Positions 36,801-43,577 of a stretch of DNA of 64,000 nucleotides are shown piece after piece. Location: positions 11,638,502 to 11,702,501 of the forward strand of contig CM037874.1 in assembly GCA_021292105.1 (NCBI GenBank), given 5' to 3'. The position numbers and the translations under genes are program-made. The stretch comes from Anadara kagoshimensis (lineage: Eukaryota; Mollusca; Bivalvia; Arcoida; Arcidae). The notes under the pieces are model-generated. The model saw only the letters and a program-made list of their open reading frames with translations. It did not search any database and had not been told where the DNA came from. The stretch's first letter is position 1. Each line of letters starts with the position of its first letter.

Positions 36801-38229
36801 TTTGGTAATAAATTCAATTATAGGTCTTCACAAGCATGGTTGAGGGTTACACCTTGGGGAATAAGAAAAATGGTAAACTGGATAAAAGATCGCTATGGTA
36901 ACCCACCGATATTTATAACAGAAAACGGTATAAGTGATGCAAATGGTACATTAGAAGATGATCACAGGATTTATTACCATAAACACTATCTAAATAACTT
37001 ATTAAAAGGTATGTAAATACAGCCCAACCTGCCTTAAAAGCCACATCTACATAAAGGCCACTAGAATTGTATCCCGATTGTTCTTTATTCCTATAATTCG
37101 AACCTGTATATATATCAAGGCCACCCGTCCTTAAAAGGCAACTTTTACTGGTTCCTTTGGGTGGCCTTATAGACAGGTCCGATTGTATACATTTCGGTCT
37201 GTAAATACCTCTACAAATATATAGTTTAAATGAATATTTAAGAAATTTGTCTCAAACACCAATATCTGTTACTTTTATTAAAATATTAAAATTAGAAAAA
37301 AAATATTTGAATAAATACTTATTATTATTTCCCATTAACCACAAGTATTTCTCAAAGTAACTAAATTATCCGAATCCTATAACGTTATGTAATGCGGAAA
37401 ATGTATTTAATATGCATTAATTATTTTCTTTCAATTCGTTGTGGTGTTGCCTACTTTTCAGGGGTTTGTTTATTGTGAAATAAGTGTTAAGTATACGGAA
37501 CACGTGTCTTATATGTAACAACATTGACCTGCTCGTTTGACTTTTCATTAGGAATATTCATAAAGGGGGGTCCACCCGATAAATGGGTAGTGTTAAGATT
37601 CAAGTTAATACATACACAGTACACAGGTGTACTCTATGAGGTGACTATATCTCATAATGTATACAGAATAAACACGTTGGTTCCCTAAAGACAGATGTAC
37701 TTGGTCCGTGATAAATATTTAAATGAAAGGTCAAGCGGACAGGCCAAAGTTGTTTGATAATATATGTAATGTGTTTTTATTGAAAAAGCTTTATCATTTT
37801 AATATACTATTCTTGTCTCAAACCATGAGTAAGAGTCTTGATATTTAAACATCGCTTTCACATTCTATTTTTGTATTTAAGCTATTCGTATTGACGATTG
37901 CAACGTGCAAGGTTATGCTGTTTGGAGTCTAATGGACAATTTGTCATGGCAAAACAGGATGGAGAAATAGATTTGGACTATATCATGTCAACTTTACCGA
38001 TCCACGAAGACCACGTACACCTAAAGCTTCATCGCGTTACTATAGAAAACTTATTGAAGACAATGGTTTCTTGCGAGATGAAATTACACCAAGTATTCCT
38101 ACAACGCCACCTGTTACACCAAGGCACAACGGAGGACAACATCGCCCATCTAGTGGAGGAAATAATAATTATGCATCAGTCTTGTTATATTTGTTAATAT
38201 TTTGTTACGGTATTTGTATCATAAGGTAA
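682..38229 (+). CDS. lactase-phlorizin hydrolase-like protein with five GH1 domains, 36 exons
   Basis: Predicted secreted or membrane-anchored beta-glycosidase hydrolysing beta-glucosides, beta-galactosides or oligosaccharides outside the cell. Coding exons: 682-838, 3067-3194, 4261-4518, 5611-5770, 6613-6843, 9205-9331, 10481-10665, 11149-11478, 11888-12018, 12958-13218, 13591-13774, 14416-14655, 15269-15398, 16129-16313, 17907-18236, 18528-18658, 19000-19257, 19950-20133, 20692-20933, 22354-22483, 22964-23148, 24485-24814, 25875-26005, 26704-26961, 27702-27885, 28552-28794, 29102-29231, 29881-30065, 30438-30803, 31919-32045, 32555-32809, 33630-33813, 34724-34987, 36007-36136, 36824-37008, 37882-38229. 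All have GT/AG borders and compatible phases. The start at 682 opens a signal peptide ([17 protein letters not shown]). The sum is about 2495 residues once three one-base breaks (exons 19, 30, 36) are compensated. The protein ends in a Pro/Thr-rich linker and a hydrophobic tail. Human lactase has four GH1 domains; this has five. The GH1 family is certain; the substrate is unknown. Confidence 0.93.
970..1346 (-). mobile_element. tRNA-headed SINE with target-site duplication
   Basis: On the minus strand the element opens with a tRNA-like head: GGTGGCCTAATGGAT resembles an A box and GTTCGAGTCC a B box. The body ends near GTTGCTTAATGTCG. A perfect 14-base direct repeat, TACTTTCGACAGGT, flanks it at 956-969 and 1347-1360. 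Such a duplication is expected of LINE-mediated insertion. Related copies lie at about 6004-6352 (+) and 30947-31152 (-). Confidence 0.8.
1370..2330 (+). repeat. degenerate tandem array, four units of about 230 bp
   Basis: Four diverged units each run from a GATAAGGTGTG-like start, through TATGTGATAGAGGCATGGATT and a CTCTCTCTC tract, to CACCATCCCTGAACTGACCA and a terminal CTCGATATAAGTGAAAGAATC. Approximate starts are 1380, 1625, 1870 and 2100. The CTCGATATAAGTGAA terminus is shared with the (AATC)-tailed SINE family elsewhere in the window, so this may be a concatenated SINE tail. The long open frame across the last units is not a gene. Confidence 0.6.
1444..1494. repeat. (CT)n microsatellite
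   Basis: About 25 uninterrupted CT dinucleotides inside the first unit of the intron 1 array. Confidence 0.95.
3588..4075. repeat. hairpin-bearing non-autonomous element in intron 2
   Basis: The left part (3605-3745) is a long imperfect palindrome. GGTGACAGTCCATATTGTCA on one arm pairs with TGACAATATGGGCTGTCAACC on the other around a loop near ACGAGGCGAAGCCGAGG. The right part (3950-4075) contains GGGTGACATTAAATT and ends near GGTATAATAAA, which resembles the complement of TTTATTATACC at the palindrome edge. No open reading frame is present. It lies wholly within GH1 intron 2. Confidence 0.5.
4745..4915 (+). mobile_element. retroelement 3'-end fragment (recurrent family)
   Basis: Carries the family 3' signature: a GGAGGT-CTTAC block, CCGGACTACCCGACCTCACTTCC, then GGAAGTTCAC and a T-rich end ...GATTAGT. 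The same signature recurs many times in the window, in both orientations. The best copy, at 43578-44135, is preceded by a reverse-transcriptase-type C-terminal coding remnant. Confidence 0.6.
4925..5215 (+). mobile_element. SINE of the CTCGATATAAGT family
   Basis: Starts with a tRNA-like segment (GGGGGTTCGAAACCCGAGCGGG, a B-box-like core). It continues through a body with AAAGAACCATGAGAGCACTG and ends at TGACGTCTCGATATAAGTC, followed by a short ATTAATTAATC tail. Better copies with (AATC)n tails are at 53790-54097 and 54445-54758. Confidence 0.65.
5389..5562. mobile_element. MITE, AAACAACATTGACCTGTC family
   Basis: Terminal inverted repeats of about 30 bases: AAACAACATTGACCTGTCTG at the left and the complement, CAGACAGGTCAATGTTGTTT, at the right. 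No coding capacity. It sits just upstream of GH1 exon 4. Sister copies are at 6914-7128 and 37516-37755. Confidence 0.75.
6004..6352 (+). mobile_element. tRNA-headed SINE, second copy
   Basis: Same family as the minus-strand SINE in intron 1. The head GGTGGCCTAATGGAT is near 6012, the body is alignable throughout, and the end is near GACTTTAAGCAACA. It lies in GH1 intron 4. I could not define a target-site duplication. Confidence 0.7.
6914..7128. mobile_element. MITE, AAACAACATTGACCTGTC family, second copy
   Basis: Left end AAACAACTTTGACCTGTCCA and right end AAACGGACAGGTCAATGTTG are inverted repeats of each other. It is located in GH1 intron 5. Confidence 0.7.
7878..8768 (-). pseudogene. Crypton-like tyrosine recombinase fragment, interrupted
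   Basis: Two minus-strand open segments together read as the N-terminal half of animal Crypton-type recombinases (KIAA1958/ZMYM-like). The first (8768 down to about 8265) has [19 protein letters not shown], then [19 protein letters not shown] and [11 protein letters not shown]. The second (8020 to 7878) has [20 protein letters not shown] and [16 protein letters not shown]. About 245 bases of unrelated sequence separate them; TCGACCGTCC and its complement GGACGGTCGA lie near the two edges, suggesting a small inserted inverted-repeat element. The catalytic Arg-His-Arg-Tyr half is not seen. It lies in GH1 intron 5 and is a dead transposon relic, not a host gene. Family assignment is from recalled motif pattern. 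Confidence 0.6.
8912..9027. repeat. long hairpin next to the Crypton-like relic
   Basis: A near-perfect palindrome: CATGGTGAAAACCATATCAT at the left pairs with ATGATATGGATTTCACCATG at the right. Internal GGTCTGATATTGG pairs with CCAATATCAGACC around CGGGCTAAAGCCC. A related but decayed segment with GTCTGATTTCGG and CATATGGATTTTATCATG lies at about 7597-7735 on the other side of the recombinase fragment. The two may be ends of one element (inference). Confidence 0.65.
10205..10350 (+). repeat. short degenerate repeats in GH1 intron 6
   Basis: Five or six imperfect copies of a GCTCAAATGTCCAA-like 14-mer, spaced by about 15-20 bases. No protein family fits the overlapping open frame. The rest of intron 6 (9332-10204) shows nothing recognisable. 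Confidence 0.5.
10892..11076. mobile_element. MITE, TACAGTCCAACCTGTC family (intron 7 copy)
   Basis: TA-flanked element with inverted ends TACAGTCATACCTGTCTAGA and AAGACAGGTTGGACTGTA. Its interior repeats AAAGGCCACC and its complement GGTGACCTTTATA. At least six copies occur in the window. Confidence 0.75.
12041..12957. other. GH1 intron 9 contents
   Basis: AT-rich, with a (GA)n microsatellite at 12797-12838 and no recognisable gene. Shorter introns 8, 10, 12 and 13 are similar. Minus-strand debris of the recurrent retroelement 3' end lies near 11795-11835 and 15880-15975. Confidence 0.5.
12797..12838. repeat. (GA)n microsatellite
   Basis: About 21 GA dinucleotides in GH1 intron 9, upstream of exon 10. 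Confidence 0.95.
16497..16678. mobile_element. MITE, TACAGTCCAACCTGTC family (intron 14 copy)
   Basis: Left TACTGTCTACCTGTCTTAAA, right TATAGACAGGTTTGACTGTA. Internal AAAGGCCACC and GGTGGCCTTTATAG match the other copies. Confidence 0.75.
16890..17375 (+). mobile_element. retroelement 3' fragment with decayed coding end
   Basis: The first part encodes a remnant of the C-terminal motif seen intact at 43578-43898 (here VNFPFL and [19 protein letters not shown]). It is followed by the untranslated 3' signature TGGCCGTCATCACAGTATTG, GTGTCCAGGAT and CGGAGCACCCGGCCTCACTTCC. It is 5'-truncated and lies in GH1 intron 14. Confidence 0.65.
19397..19424. repeat. poly(A) tract
   Basis: An uninterrupted run of about 28 A in GH1 intron 17. 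A shorter run is at about 20451-20470. No retroposed sequence was recognised upstream of either. Confidence 0.9.
20134..22353. other. GH1 introns 18 and 19, non-coding parts
   Basis: Apart from exon 19 (20692-20933) I see only AT-rich sequence without recognisable genes or elements. The open frame at 21675-21941 resembles no family and has no splice context. Confidence 0.4.
23575..23945 (+). mobile_element. retroelement 3' fragment
   Basis: 5'-truncated copy beginning near GTAGCTGCTTGCAAATAAAT. It continues through TGGCCGTCATCACAGTATTG and CTGGTGGAAGTTCACGTG to GGATTAGTA and a T run. It lies in GH1 intron 21 and is very similar to the copies at 16890-17375 and 43578-44135. Confidence 0.65.
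26300..26560 (-). mobile_element. retroelement 3' fragment, reverse orientation
   Basis: The minus strand carries the same 3' signature: GGTAACAC-like boundary, CCGGAGAACCCGGCATCACTT, GGTGGAAGCTCACGTGTCTA and ATGGATTAGTGTGTTTG. It lies in GH1 intron 23. Smaller minus-strand pieces of the family are near 31740-31910, 38590-38720 and 41000-41175. Confidence 0.55.
29285..29525. mobile_element. MITE-like element with TATTTTCGCG motifs
   Basis: Flanked by TACTGTTTATTGC-like and ATAAACATTATACAGTA ends in inverted orientation. The interior holds several TTTTCGCGG/CGCGAAAA motifs. It lies in GH1 intron 27. A similar motif-bearing stretch follows the gene at 38262-38420. Confidence 0.45.
30947..31152 (-). 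mobile_element. tRNA-headed SINE, internally deleted copy
   Basis: Same family as 970-1346. The tail end GTTGTTTAACGTCGCTTCAG is present and the tRNA-like head region (CTAGATTTGTAGACTGATG) follows, but about 150 bases between them are missing. It lies in GH1 intron 29. Confidence 0.65.
33870..34085 (+). mobile_element. SINE of the CTCGATATAAGT family, 5'-truncated
   Basis: Body and end only: AAATGAAAGTCGCCGTTCTT, CCATGTCACGGTAGGGGTGG and GACGATGTCTCGATATAAGT. It lies in GH1 intron 32. Confidence 0.55.
35560..35910 (+). mobile_element. retroelement 3' fragment
   Basis: More diverged copy with GCAAGTCTAGGCCTATCAAG, GACTGTCATTACAATAGTAT and GTAGCTAGCTAAGCAGGAAG, then the T-rich end ...TGGATTCGTTTGTTTG. 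It lies in GH1 intron 33. Confidence 0.55.
37018..37187. mobile_element. MITE, TACAGTCCAACCTGTC family (intron 35 copy)
   Basis: Left TACAGCCCAACCTGCCTTAA, right TATAGACAGGTCCGATTGTA. It begins only 10 bases after the end of GH1 exon 35, so it closely abuts the donor site. Confidence 0.75.
37516..37755. mobile_element. MITE, AAACAACATTGACCTGTC family, third copy
   Basis: Inverted ends TAACAACATTGACCTGCTCG and CGGACAGGCCAAAGTTGTTT, with GGTCCACCC inside. It lies in GH1 intron 35. Confidence 0.65.
38041..38229 (+). other. C-terminal linker and hydrophobic tail, likely GPI-anchor signal
   Basis: After the last GH1 strand the read-through protein has a short Pro/Thr-rich linker ([12 protein letters not shown]) and a Ser/Gly/Asn-rich stretch (SSGGNNN). 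About 16 hydrophobic residues ([16 protein letters not shown]) follow, then one Arg and the stop. Small residues followed by a terminal hydrophobic tail with no cytoplasmic domain is the pattern of a GPI attachment signal. Human lactase instead has a transmembrane helix with a cytoplasmic tail. A transmembrane anchor with almost no tail is the alternative. Confidence 0.6.
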
Positions 38230-38546
38230 TCCTCTGTGTATAATTCAATACTGTATAAGAAAATCGTTGTCGAGGATAAATTACTCTTGATTTTCACGCC
38301 GCGAATATCTTTTTCAGCGAAAATTTCTTATTTCCTGTGGTGCACTACAGTCGGAGCGTTGAAAATTTCTTGTCGCGAAACAGTTTGCAAGATCAAAACC
38401 CGAAATTTTTCTAACGCTTATGTTTCTTCTTATACAGAAAACATCCTTGATTTTTTCTTAAATCATTTTATTATATATCACTGCTTATTTTATGATGTCA
38501 TGTTCATTATGGCGAATACACAAAATGCGTAAAGGTACAAATTCAA

Positions 38547-38552
38547 AATAAA
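38547..38552 (+). terminator. candidate polyadenylation signal of the GH1 gene
   Basis: AATAAA about 320 bases after the stop codon at 38229. It is the first canonical hexamer I noticed downstream. Assignment is by position only. Confidence 0.35.
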
Positions 38553-40485
38553 AGTAGGCGTTACAGATATATTCAATTTGTGTACATTTCATAACCGAAC
38601 GAGAAAAAAACCAAACATACTAATGGAAATTAAAAAAAATCAAAAATCAAAGTAAAAACTTTGAATCTGACATATAAGGTTAATCACCTCCCTACAGTTA
38701 AGCAAGCTTCATCCGCCACGTCCAAAATTAAAAGAGTAATTGTTAAGCAATGGGTGCAAATGAAACGATCATCTAATTTAGCTGTCAGAATGTCGTAAGT
38801 TAACATAAAAAAAAAATTGTAAAATGCATATGTAGCTAGCTGCTTTACTTATACATGATTGTAGATCGCGACACAAAAAATATAAAAAGGTAAAAACTAC
38901 AATTTAAAAAAACAACTATGTTTGCAAAATTGCAAAACATTTACTCTTGCAACAGCCAAAATTAACCAAGAACATTGAAAATTTTAAGACGGGAGCAGAA
39001 AAACAAGAGATTTCAAACGTGACAGATACTGGACGTAATGACAGCATAGCGAAGGTTGATATGGAAGGGTAAGCAACCCATGTTAAGCTAGCTGTACAGC
39101 GACGTTTGAAATAGAAATTGAGAATGAAAGGAACAAGAAACTATTATAGTGTAATTTTGGATATAATTACATCACACCCTTCAACAATATTGTGATGACG
39201 GTCATAAAACTTTTTGAGGGCCTTGATTAGCCTGTGCTAATTATATCCGGCAGCCGGTTGTAAATGTTGATTATCCGAACACGTAAAAAGTAAAGTATAA
39301 ATGGGAAAAACAAAAAACATTATATAAAAAGGCTGGATATTTTAAATATATTTATTGGAATTGATCTAATACTTATTTCTCTTTAGACTGAATAATAATG
39401 ATTCACAATATACAAATATATACACTGGGTATAGTTAAATCCTACTTAATACTGCATACTAAAATAAAGGTGGAAACAAAGCGAACGGTTATTAAAACTT
39501 GAGCAACGCATAAAGTATATTGTAAGCAACTAAGGTTTGGTTGGAGTTGATCATCTAGTCAATATTGACGAAGTGTTCCATAAGACGAAAACTGACCTGA
39601 GGCATGAGTTTTGAGTTTACGTGTAATATGTACATTGTCTACCATGGAGCCCGTGAAAGGAAAGTTAAATAACATCATGTTTGTGTTCTCATGTAATAAT
39701 ATTTTGTTCCAACGCAGTGATATTTTGTTATCACACAATGATATTTTGCGATAATCCCCAAGCAGTGATAGTTTGTTCCCACGAAATAGTAATTCGATCT
39801 GACGCATTAGTTATTCGTTCCCACGCAAAAGGTTTGCGTTTATACGCAATGGAGTTTCGTTACCTCGCAATACTTTTGCGTTTCGACGCAATTATGTCTT
39901 TCTTCTGCAAAAAATTTTCATTTCCACGCAATGCAGTTTCGTTCCCACGCAATAGTATTTTGTTCCCACCACGCAATAATATTTAGTTCCCATAACGCAA
40001 AAGTAATTCTATCACAATGAATTCCCCAGTTATCATACTGCCAACTATCACATTATATATTTATATTTCCACACCTGTGTAAAATGCTTGTTAAAATATT
40101 AACACCGTATTGTTTTTCTCAATCCTTTATTTCCTGCTCTGCTTCTTTTGTCGTTTTGTCTCAACATTTTTAACATTCCCCTGGCATTTTTCGGTTTTTT
40201 TTTTAATTTGCCGTAGATGGCTGTCTTGTTTTGTAATGATTTACCTCTACATTTGTACATTCACAAGCGGTACAAAAATTCGTACTTGTGATAACCTTTT
40301 ACTGTAAACGTAATTTTATCTGAATAACCTTGTTTAAGATAAGCATTTACATTATGGCCTTTGTCTGAACAAAGACTTAAGATAAGGCGGAAAGATGTAT
40401 TCTTTTATGTATACAGGTCTGTTGATGATGTTTTATTTAAGTAATGCATATGTGGTTTCTGCATTGATGAAAATATTTTGATCAG
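38553..40485. other. interval between GH1 gene and C1q-like gene
   Basis: Contains reverse-oriented retroelement 3' debris (about 38590-38720 and 39040-39250) and a short-period tandem repeat at 39690-40010, then T-rich DNA. A signal-peptide exon of the C1q-like gene would be expected here, but I could not identify one with a matching donor. Confidence 0.4.
39690..40010 (+). repeat. degenerate short tandem repeat, TTCCCACGCAATAGTATTTTG type
   Basis: About 12-14 imperfect copies of a roughly 24-base unit built on GTTCCCACGCAAT followed by A/T-rich filler such as AGTATTTTG. Unit spacing is irregular (20-30 bases). No conserved coding frame runs across it. It is not a CRISPR array, because the spacers are not unique and the genome is animal. 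Confidence 0.75.
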
Positions 40486-42350
40486 GTTAAACGAAATTGA
40501 AAAACGTTTGGAAAATGTTGAAAGACTAGAAAACCAAAAACGAAGAACTGAAATTGAAGCTGGAAAATATTCAAACGGAAAACAATGACATGAAGCTAAA
40601 ACTGAAAAAAATTCAAACGGATCATTCAAAAAAGTTTCAAGAAATTGAAGATAAATTATCTAAATGTGATATTCGTGGTAGAAATCTTGGAGATATGCTA
40701 AAACAGAAGTTAAGCATGTTAGAAAGGCTTGTTTCTGGACAAAACGACTTAACGTATCGACATAGTGCCAAAAATAATTTCCAAACAGGTGCCTCCAGCT
40801 TCAAGGAGTCTTCAGAAGGGTTAAAGACCAACCAGGGTAATAAAACTGTCACAATTGAACAGACGGTGAAAATCGTAGGTGACGAGAACAATTTAGATAA
40901 GCGTAATAGTTCGTTTGATAAGAGAAGTGAAAGGGGAAGTTTAAAGAAAGAATATCCACGGAAAAGAGGAATGTCAGGTAACATATATACATTTAAATTA
41001 ATCTTAAAAATAAACATACCAATCCATGTACGTCCAAATCACTATCCCGAAGCAAAGTTAAAGCTTAAAAAACTGGCAAATGAAGTAAGATACATGAACT
41101 TCCATTCATGGAAGTGAGATCGGGTGTTCTGAATAGACTAAGCACCTACTGTTAAGCTGGCTACACGAAGTTATGTGTTGTCAAAATTGAGAAGGAAAAT
41201 TATCGTTCAAAGGAATGATTGATTGATTGATTGGTTGGTTGATTGATTAACGAGAGTTATACGGCCAAGTCAAGAACATTTCGCGTATATCGAGACGTAA
41301 CCAGCTATAGGTGAAGTGGCAGAAATTCGATCTTTGCATTGCGCTCACAGCATTGTGCAGGGATTGCTCTCTGCCTTGACATGTAGCATCGGGTTTATTG
41401 GCCTGATTCGAAAAACCCCTTCAATCGAATGTAATGAACTTGGAACTGAACTTACAAACAGAAGAGAAAATATAACATAATATGACATACTGTTTACAAA
41501 AATTTCTAATTGCGGATAGTATTAGTGGCTAAAAATTGATTACCCAGTTCACTTTGAAGTCGTTAGATGGTCATTTCGGAATTAAATTCCTCATCGGTAG
41601 TGTCTGGACAAAAAATGTGAAACTAAACTCTTTAGTTATTCTTTTGAATTATTTTCACTAAATTTCTAAATTTCCAACACTAAATGGTATTTATAGTAGT
41701 ACATGAGCAACAATTTTTAACAGAGTAAGAGAAGTATCCTAGCCATGTGTATATCAAGTAGCTTACTGGTATCTTCGTTTAAATCTTAGATGGTCATCAA
41801 GTCGGTCGTTGTGGCATCTTAAATATACCCAAGTGCATTCCAAAGCAAGAGAAAATATATTTTCTAGGTTTGCTACCCCAAAAGAAACAAAATATTAGAA
41901 TTGTTATACTTTTGGAACTTTTTTTATATTTTTACAGGACTAACTAACAAAGTGGCATTTATGGCCGTTCTTAATAGATCTGTGAACAATCTAGGGTATG
42001 GACAAATTATAGCATTTCCTTAAGTGCTTCTCAACGAAGCCAACGCATATTCAGGTTCTGATGGTATATTTGTATGTCCACAATCCGGTTTATATTTGTT
42101 CTCATACAACATATTTCTTGTGGCCCACACAGGTAGCGTGGCATTTTGTGGTGTACAGTTTAAAGTGAACGGACATCCATATTACGAATCTTATGAAAGT
42201 TTATTCGATGAACACGAAGTAGAAAATGCTGGAGCCACATTTGGTGTACGATTAAACGCCGGTGACCATGTTTGGATAGCGTCGGATAAGTCAGGAACAC
42301 AACTCTATGCAGGAAAAACATATTTTATGGGCGTCTTACTGATGGAATAA
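40486..42350 (+). pseudogene. C1q-domain protein with coiled coil, probably disabled
   Basis: C1q-domain proteins are secreted trimeric lectin-like recognition proteins, greatly expanded in bivalves. Two exons are visible. Exon 40486-40977 (acceptor GATCAG, donor GTAACA) encodes a Leu/Lys/Glu heptad coiled coil. Exon 41938-42350 encodes a full C1q jelly-roll, with VAFMAVLNRS, then GSDGIFVCPQSGLYLFSYNI and a final YFMGVLLME. Two lesions are seen. The run of five A at 40536-40540 shifts the frame and would read through with four. A TAA at 42021-42023 interrupts the domain between IIAFP and VLLNEANAY, where a Lys codon would fit. The open frame upstream of 40486 reads CGFCIDENILIRL, so the exon may start earlier. 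A signal-peptide exon was not found. A sequencing error could explain the shift but less easily the stop. Confidence 0.75.
41215..41420 (-). mobile_element. SINE of the CTCGATATAAGT family, in the C1q intron
   Basis: The minus strand ends in (AATC)n (visible as GATTGATTGATTGATTGG at 41217-41250). The body contains CGTCTCGATATACGCG- and GAAATTCGATC-like family segments. The tRNA head is missing. Confidence 0.6.
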
Positions 42351-42449
42351 CTTGGTAACGTGCACACCAACAGTTTTTCATTCACCACGTCTTACTGATA
42401 CCACACATATTTTTGTTTAATTAGTATAATAATAAGTCGCATGAAAATG

Positions 42450-42455
42450 AATAAA
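42450..42455 (+). terminator. candidate polyadenylation signal of the C1q-like gene
   Basis: AATAAA 100 bases after the TAA at 42348-42350, a normal distance for this gene. Confidence 0.45.
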
Positions 42456-42719
42456 ACGAAGATATCAAGCCAGTTTTGTTATTCTGTAAAATGTCTATGA
42501 AGGGTTTAGGTAAATGCTTTATTTAACTTAATTAAAGGCTGAAAGACTTGAATATGCTTTATGTGTGTAGCAATACTTTGCATATTTTAAACAGTTGCTA
42601 CTTATGTGTAGGCCATTATCAGGATTTGTGAAATGACCCAGGGTTAGGATATGAACCGTAATTTTATACGGCAATAGGTTAAGTGAAATAGATTTCTGTT
42701 CTTTGTATTGCGATAATTT

Positions 42720-42880
42720 GCAATTTGTGGGGAAGGTTCTTTAACCATCGACGGCTGTCGTGACACGTGAAATCAGGGTTTTGGTATTTCCCGAAAGACC
42801 CCATGACTTTATTTCTAAATGCAGAGTTAATAGTGAAAGAAGAGTCACTACTTATTCCTGTGACTGGTACGAAGTCCGAC
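42720..42880 (-). mobile_element. SINE fragment, CTCGATATAAGT family
   Basis: The minus strand reads the central body (TCTTTCGGGAAATACC, CACGTGTCACGACAGCCG). Both ends are lost. A similar fragment is at 44425-44590. Confidence 0.5.
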
Positions 42881-42929
42881 CTTGTTTAGTATTGAACTAT
42901 TCATGGCATGGAATCTCTTGAAGGCACGC

Positions 42930-43345
42930 CTATACTTGATAAGTCTTATTCATGAAGACATCACACAAATGTTGGGTAAAGCTAGCTAAACAGAACTGCT
43001 TACTTACCTTAGAGAGCTTTGGTCTCACCTCACTTCCTTGGTAGAAGTGTACATGTTTAACATAATTTGCAAGTTGTTGCTTTGCTTTGGGATTTTGGTG
43101 TGGACATGGATTGGTATGTTTGTTTTTAAATCAAGAAATAAATACTTGACTATATAATTAGACAGCAGAAATTGCTTATTTCATCGCCATAGCGTAATAT
43201 ATATGCCTGATCTTGTCGAAACCGCTAAATGAAAATAATTTTAGTCTCTTGTTGAAGTTCATGTGTTTAACCTAATTTACAAGTAGTTTTAACTTTGCTT
43301 TTGGATTGTGATATGGGTATGGATTGGTATGTTTAATTTTCATTA
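42930..43345 (+). mobile_element. two overlapping retroelement 3'-end fragments
   Basis: GTAGAAGTGTACATGTTTAA and, about 200 bases later, TTGAAGTTCATGTGTTTAAC each begin the family 3' terminus, ending in GGATTGGTATGTTT. This suggests nested or successive insertions. Confidence 0.5.
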
Positions 43346-43577
43346 TAAAAGATTGTACATAACCTGTCGGTACTAACCAGTCATTAGGGATGATCTTTTT
43401 CTTCTAAGTATGAGTTCCCGTAGCCTTATGCATTAAGTGATAGATTTGGTAATGGCATATCATTTTTAGACGACTTAATTATATCTATTGATAGGTTTTG
43501 TAATTGCATATATTTTTTTTACAAAACTTAGATCTCTTTTGATAGGTTTCGTAATAACATATAATTTTTGCACGAAT

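Larger units (their letters stand above)
30709..38040 (+). other. GH1 domain 5 coding block (exons 29 to 36), two frame breaks and active-site drift
   Basis: Residues about 1971-2440. Acid/base Glu in TLNEP (about 2135, exon 32) and nucleophile in ITENG (about 2352, exon 35) are kept. Other positions have drifted: the entry motif is YQNEGAW, HWDLP is HWDHP, and DNFEW is DNLSW, which removes a Glu that in GH1 enzymes binds the sugar. Exon 30 is 127 bases where 128 is needed (break near 31973, TGA at 31975-31977). Exon 36 carries one extra base in the A run at 37951-37954, creating a TAG at 37968-37970. Downstream of both breaks family sequence resumes in another frame. The domain is either decaying or affected by homopolymer errors. 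Confidence 0.85.

Noticed and set aside
39690-40010. CRISPR-like array
   Set aside because: Irregular degenerate repeats in an animal genome, with A/T filler rather than unique spacers.
43488-43577. N-terminal part of the open frame preceding the polymerase remnant
   Set aside because: It repeats an AT-rich direct duplication (GATAGGTTT..GTAAT) and is not part of the retroelement protein; only codons after about 43578 resemble a family.
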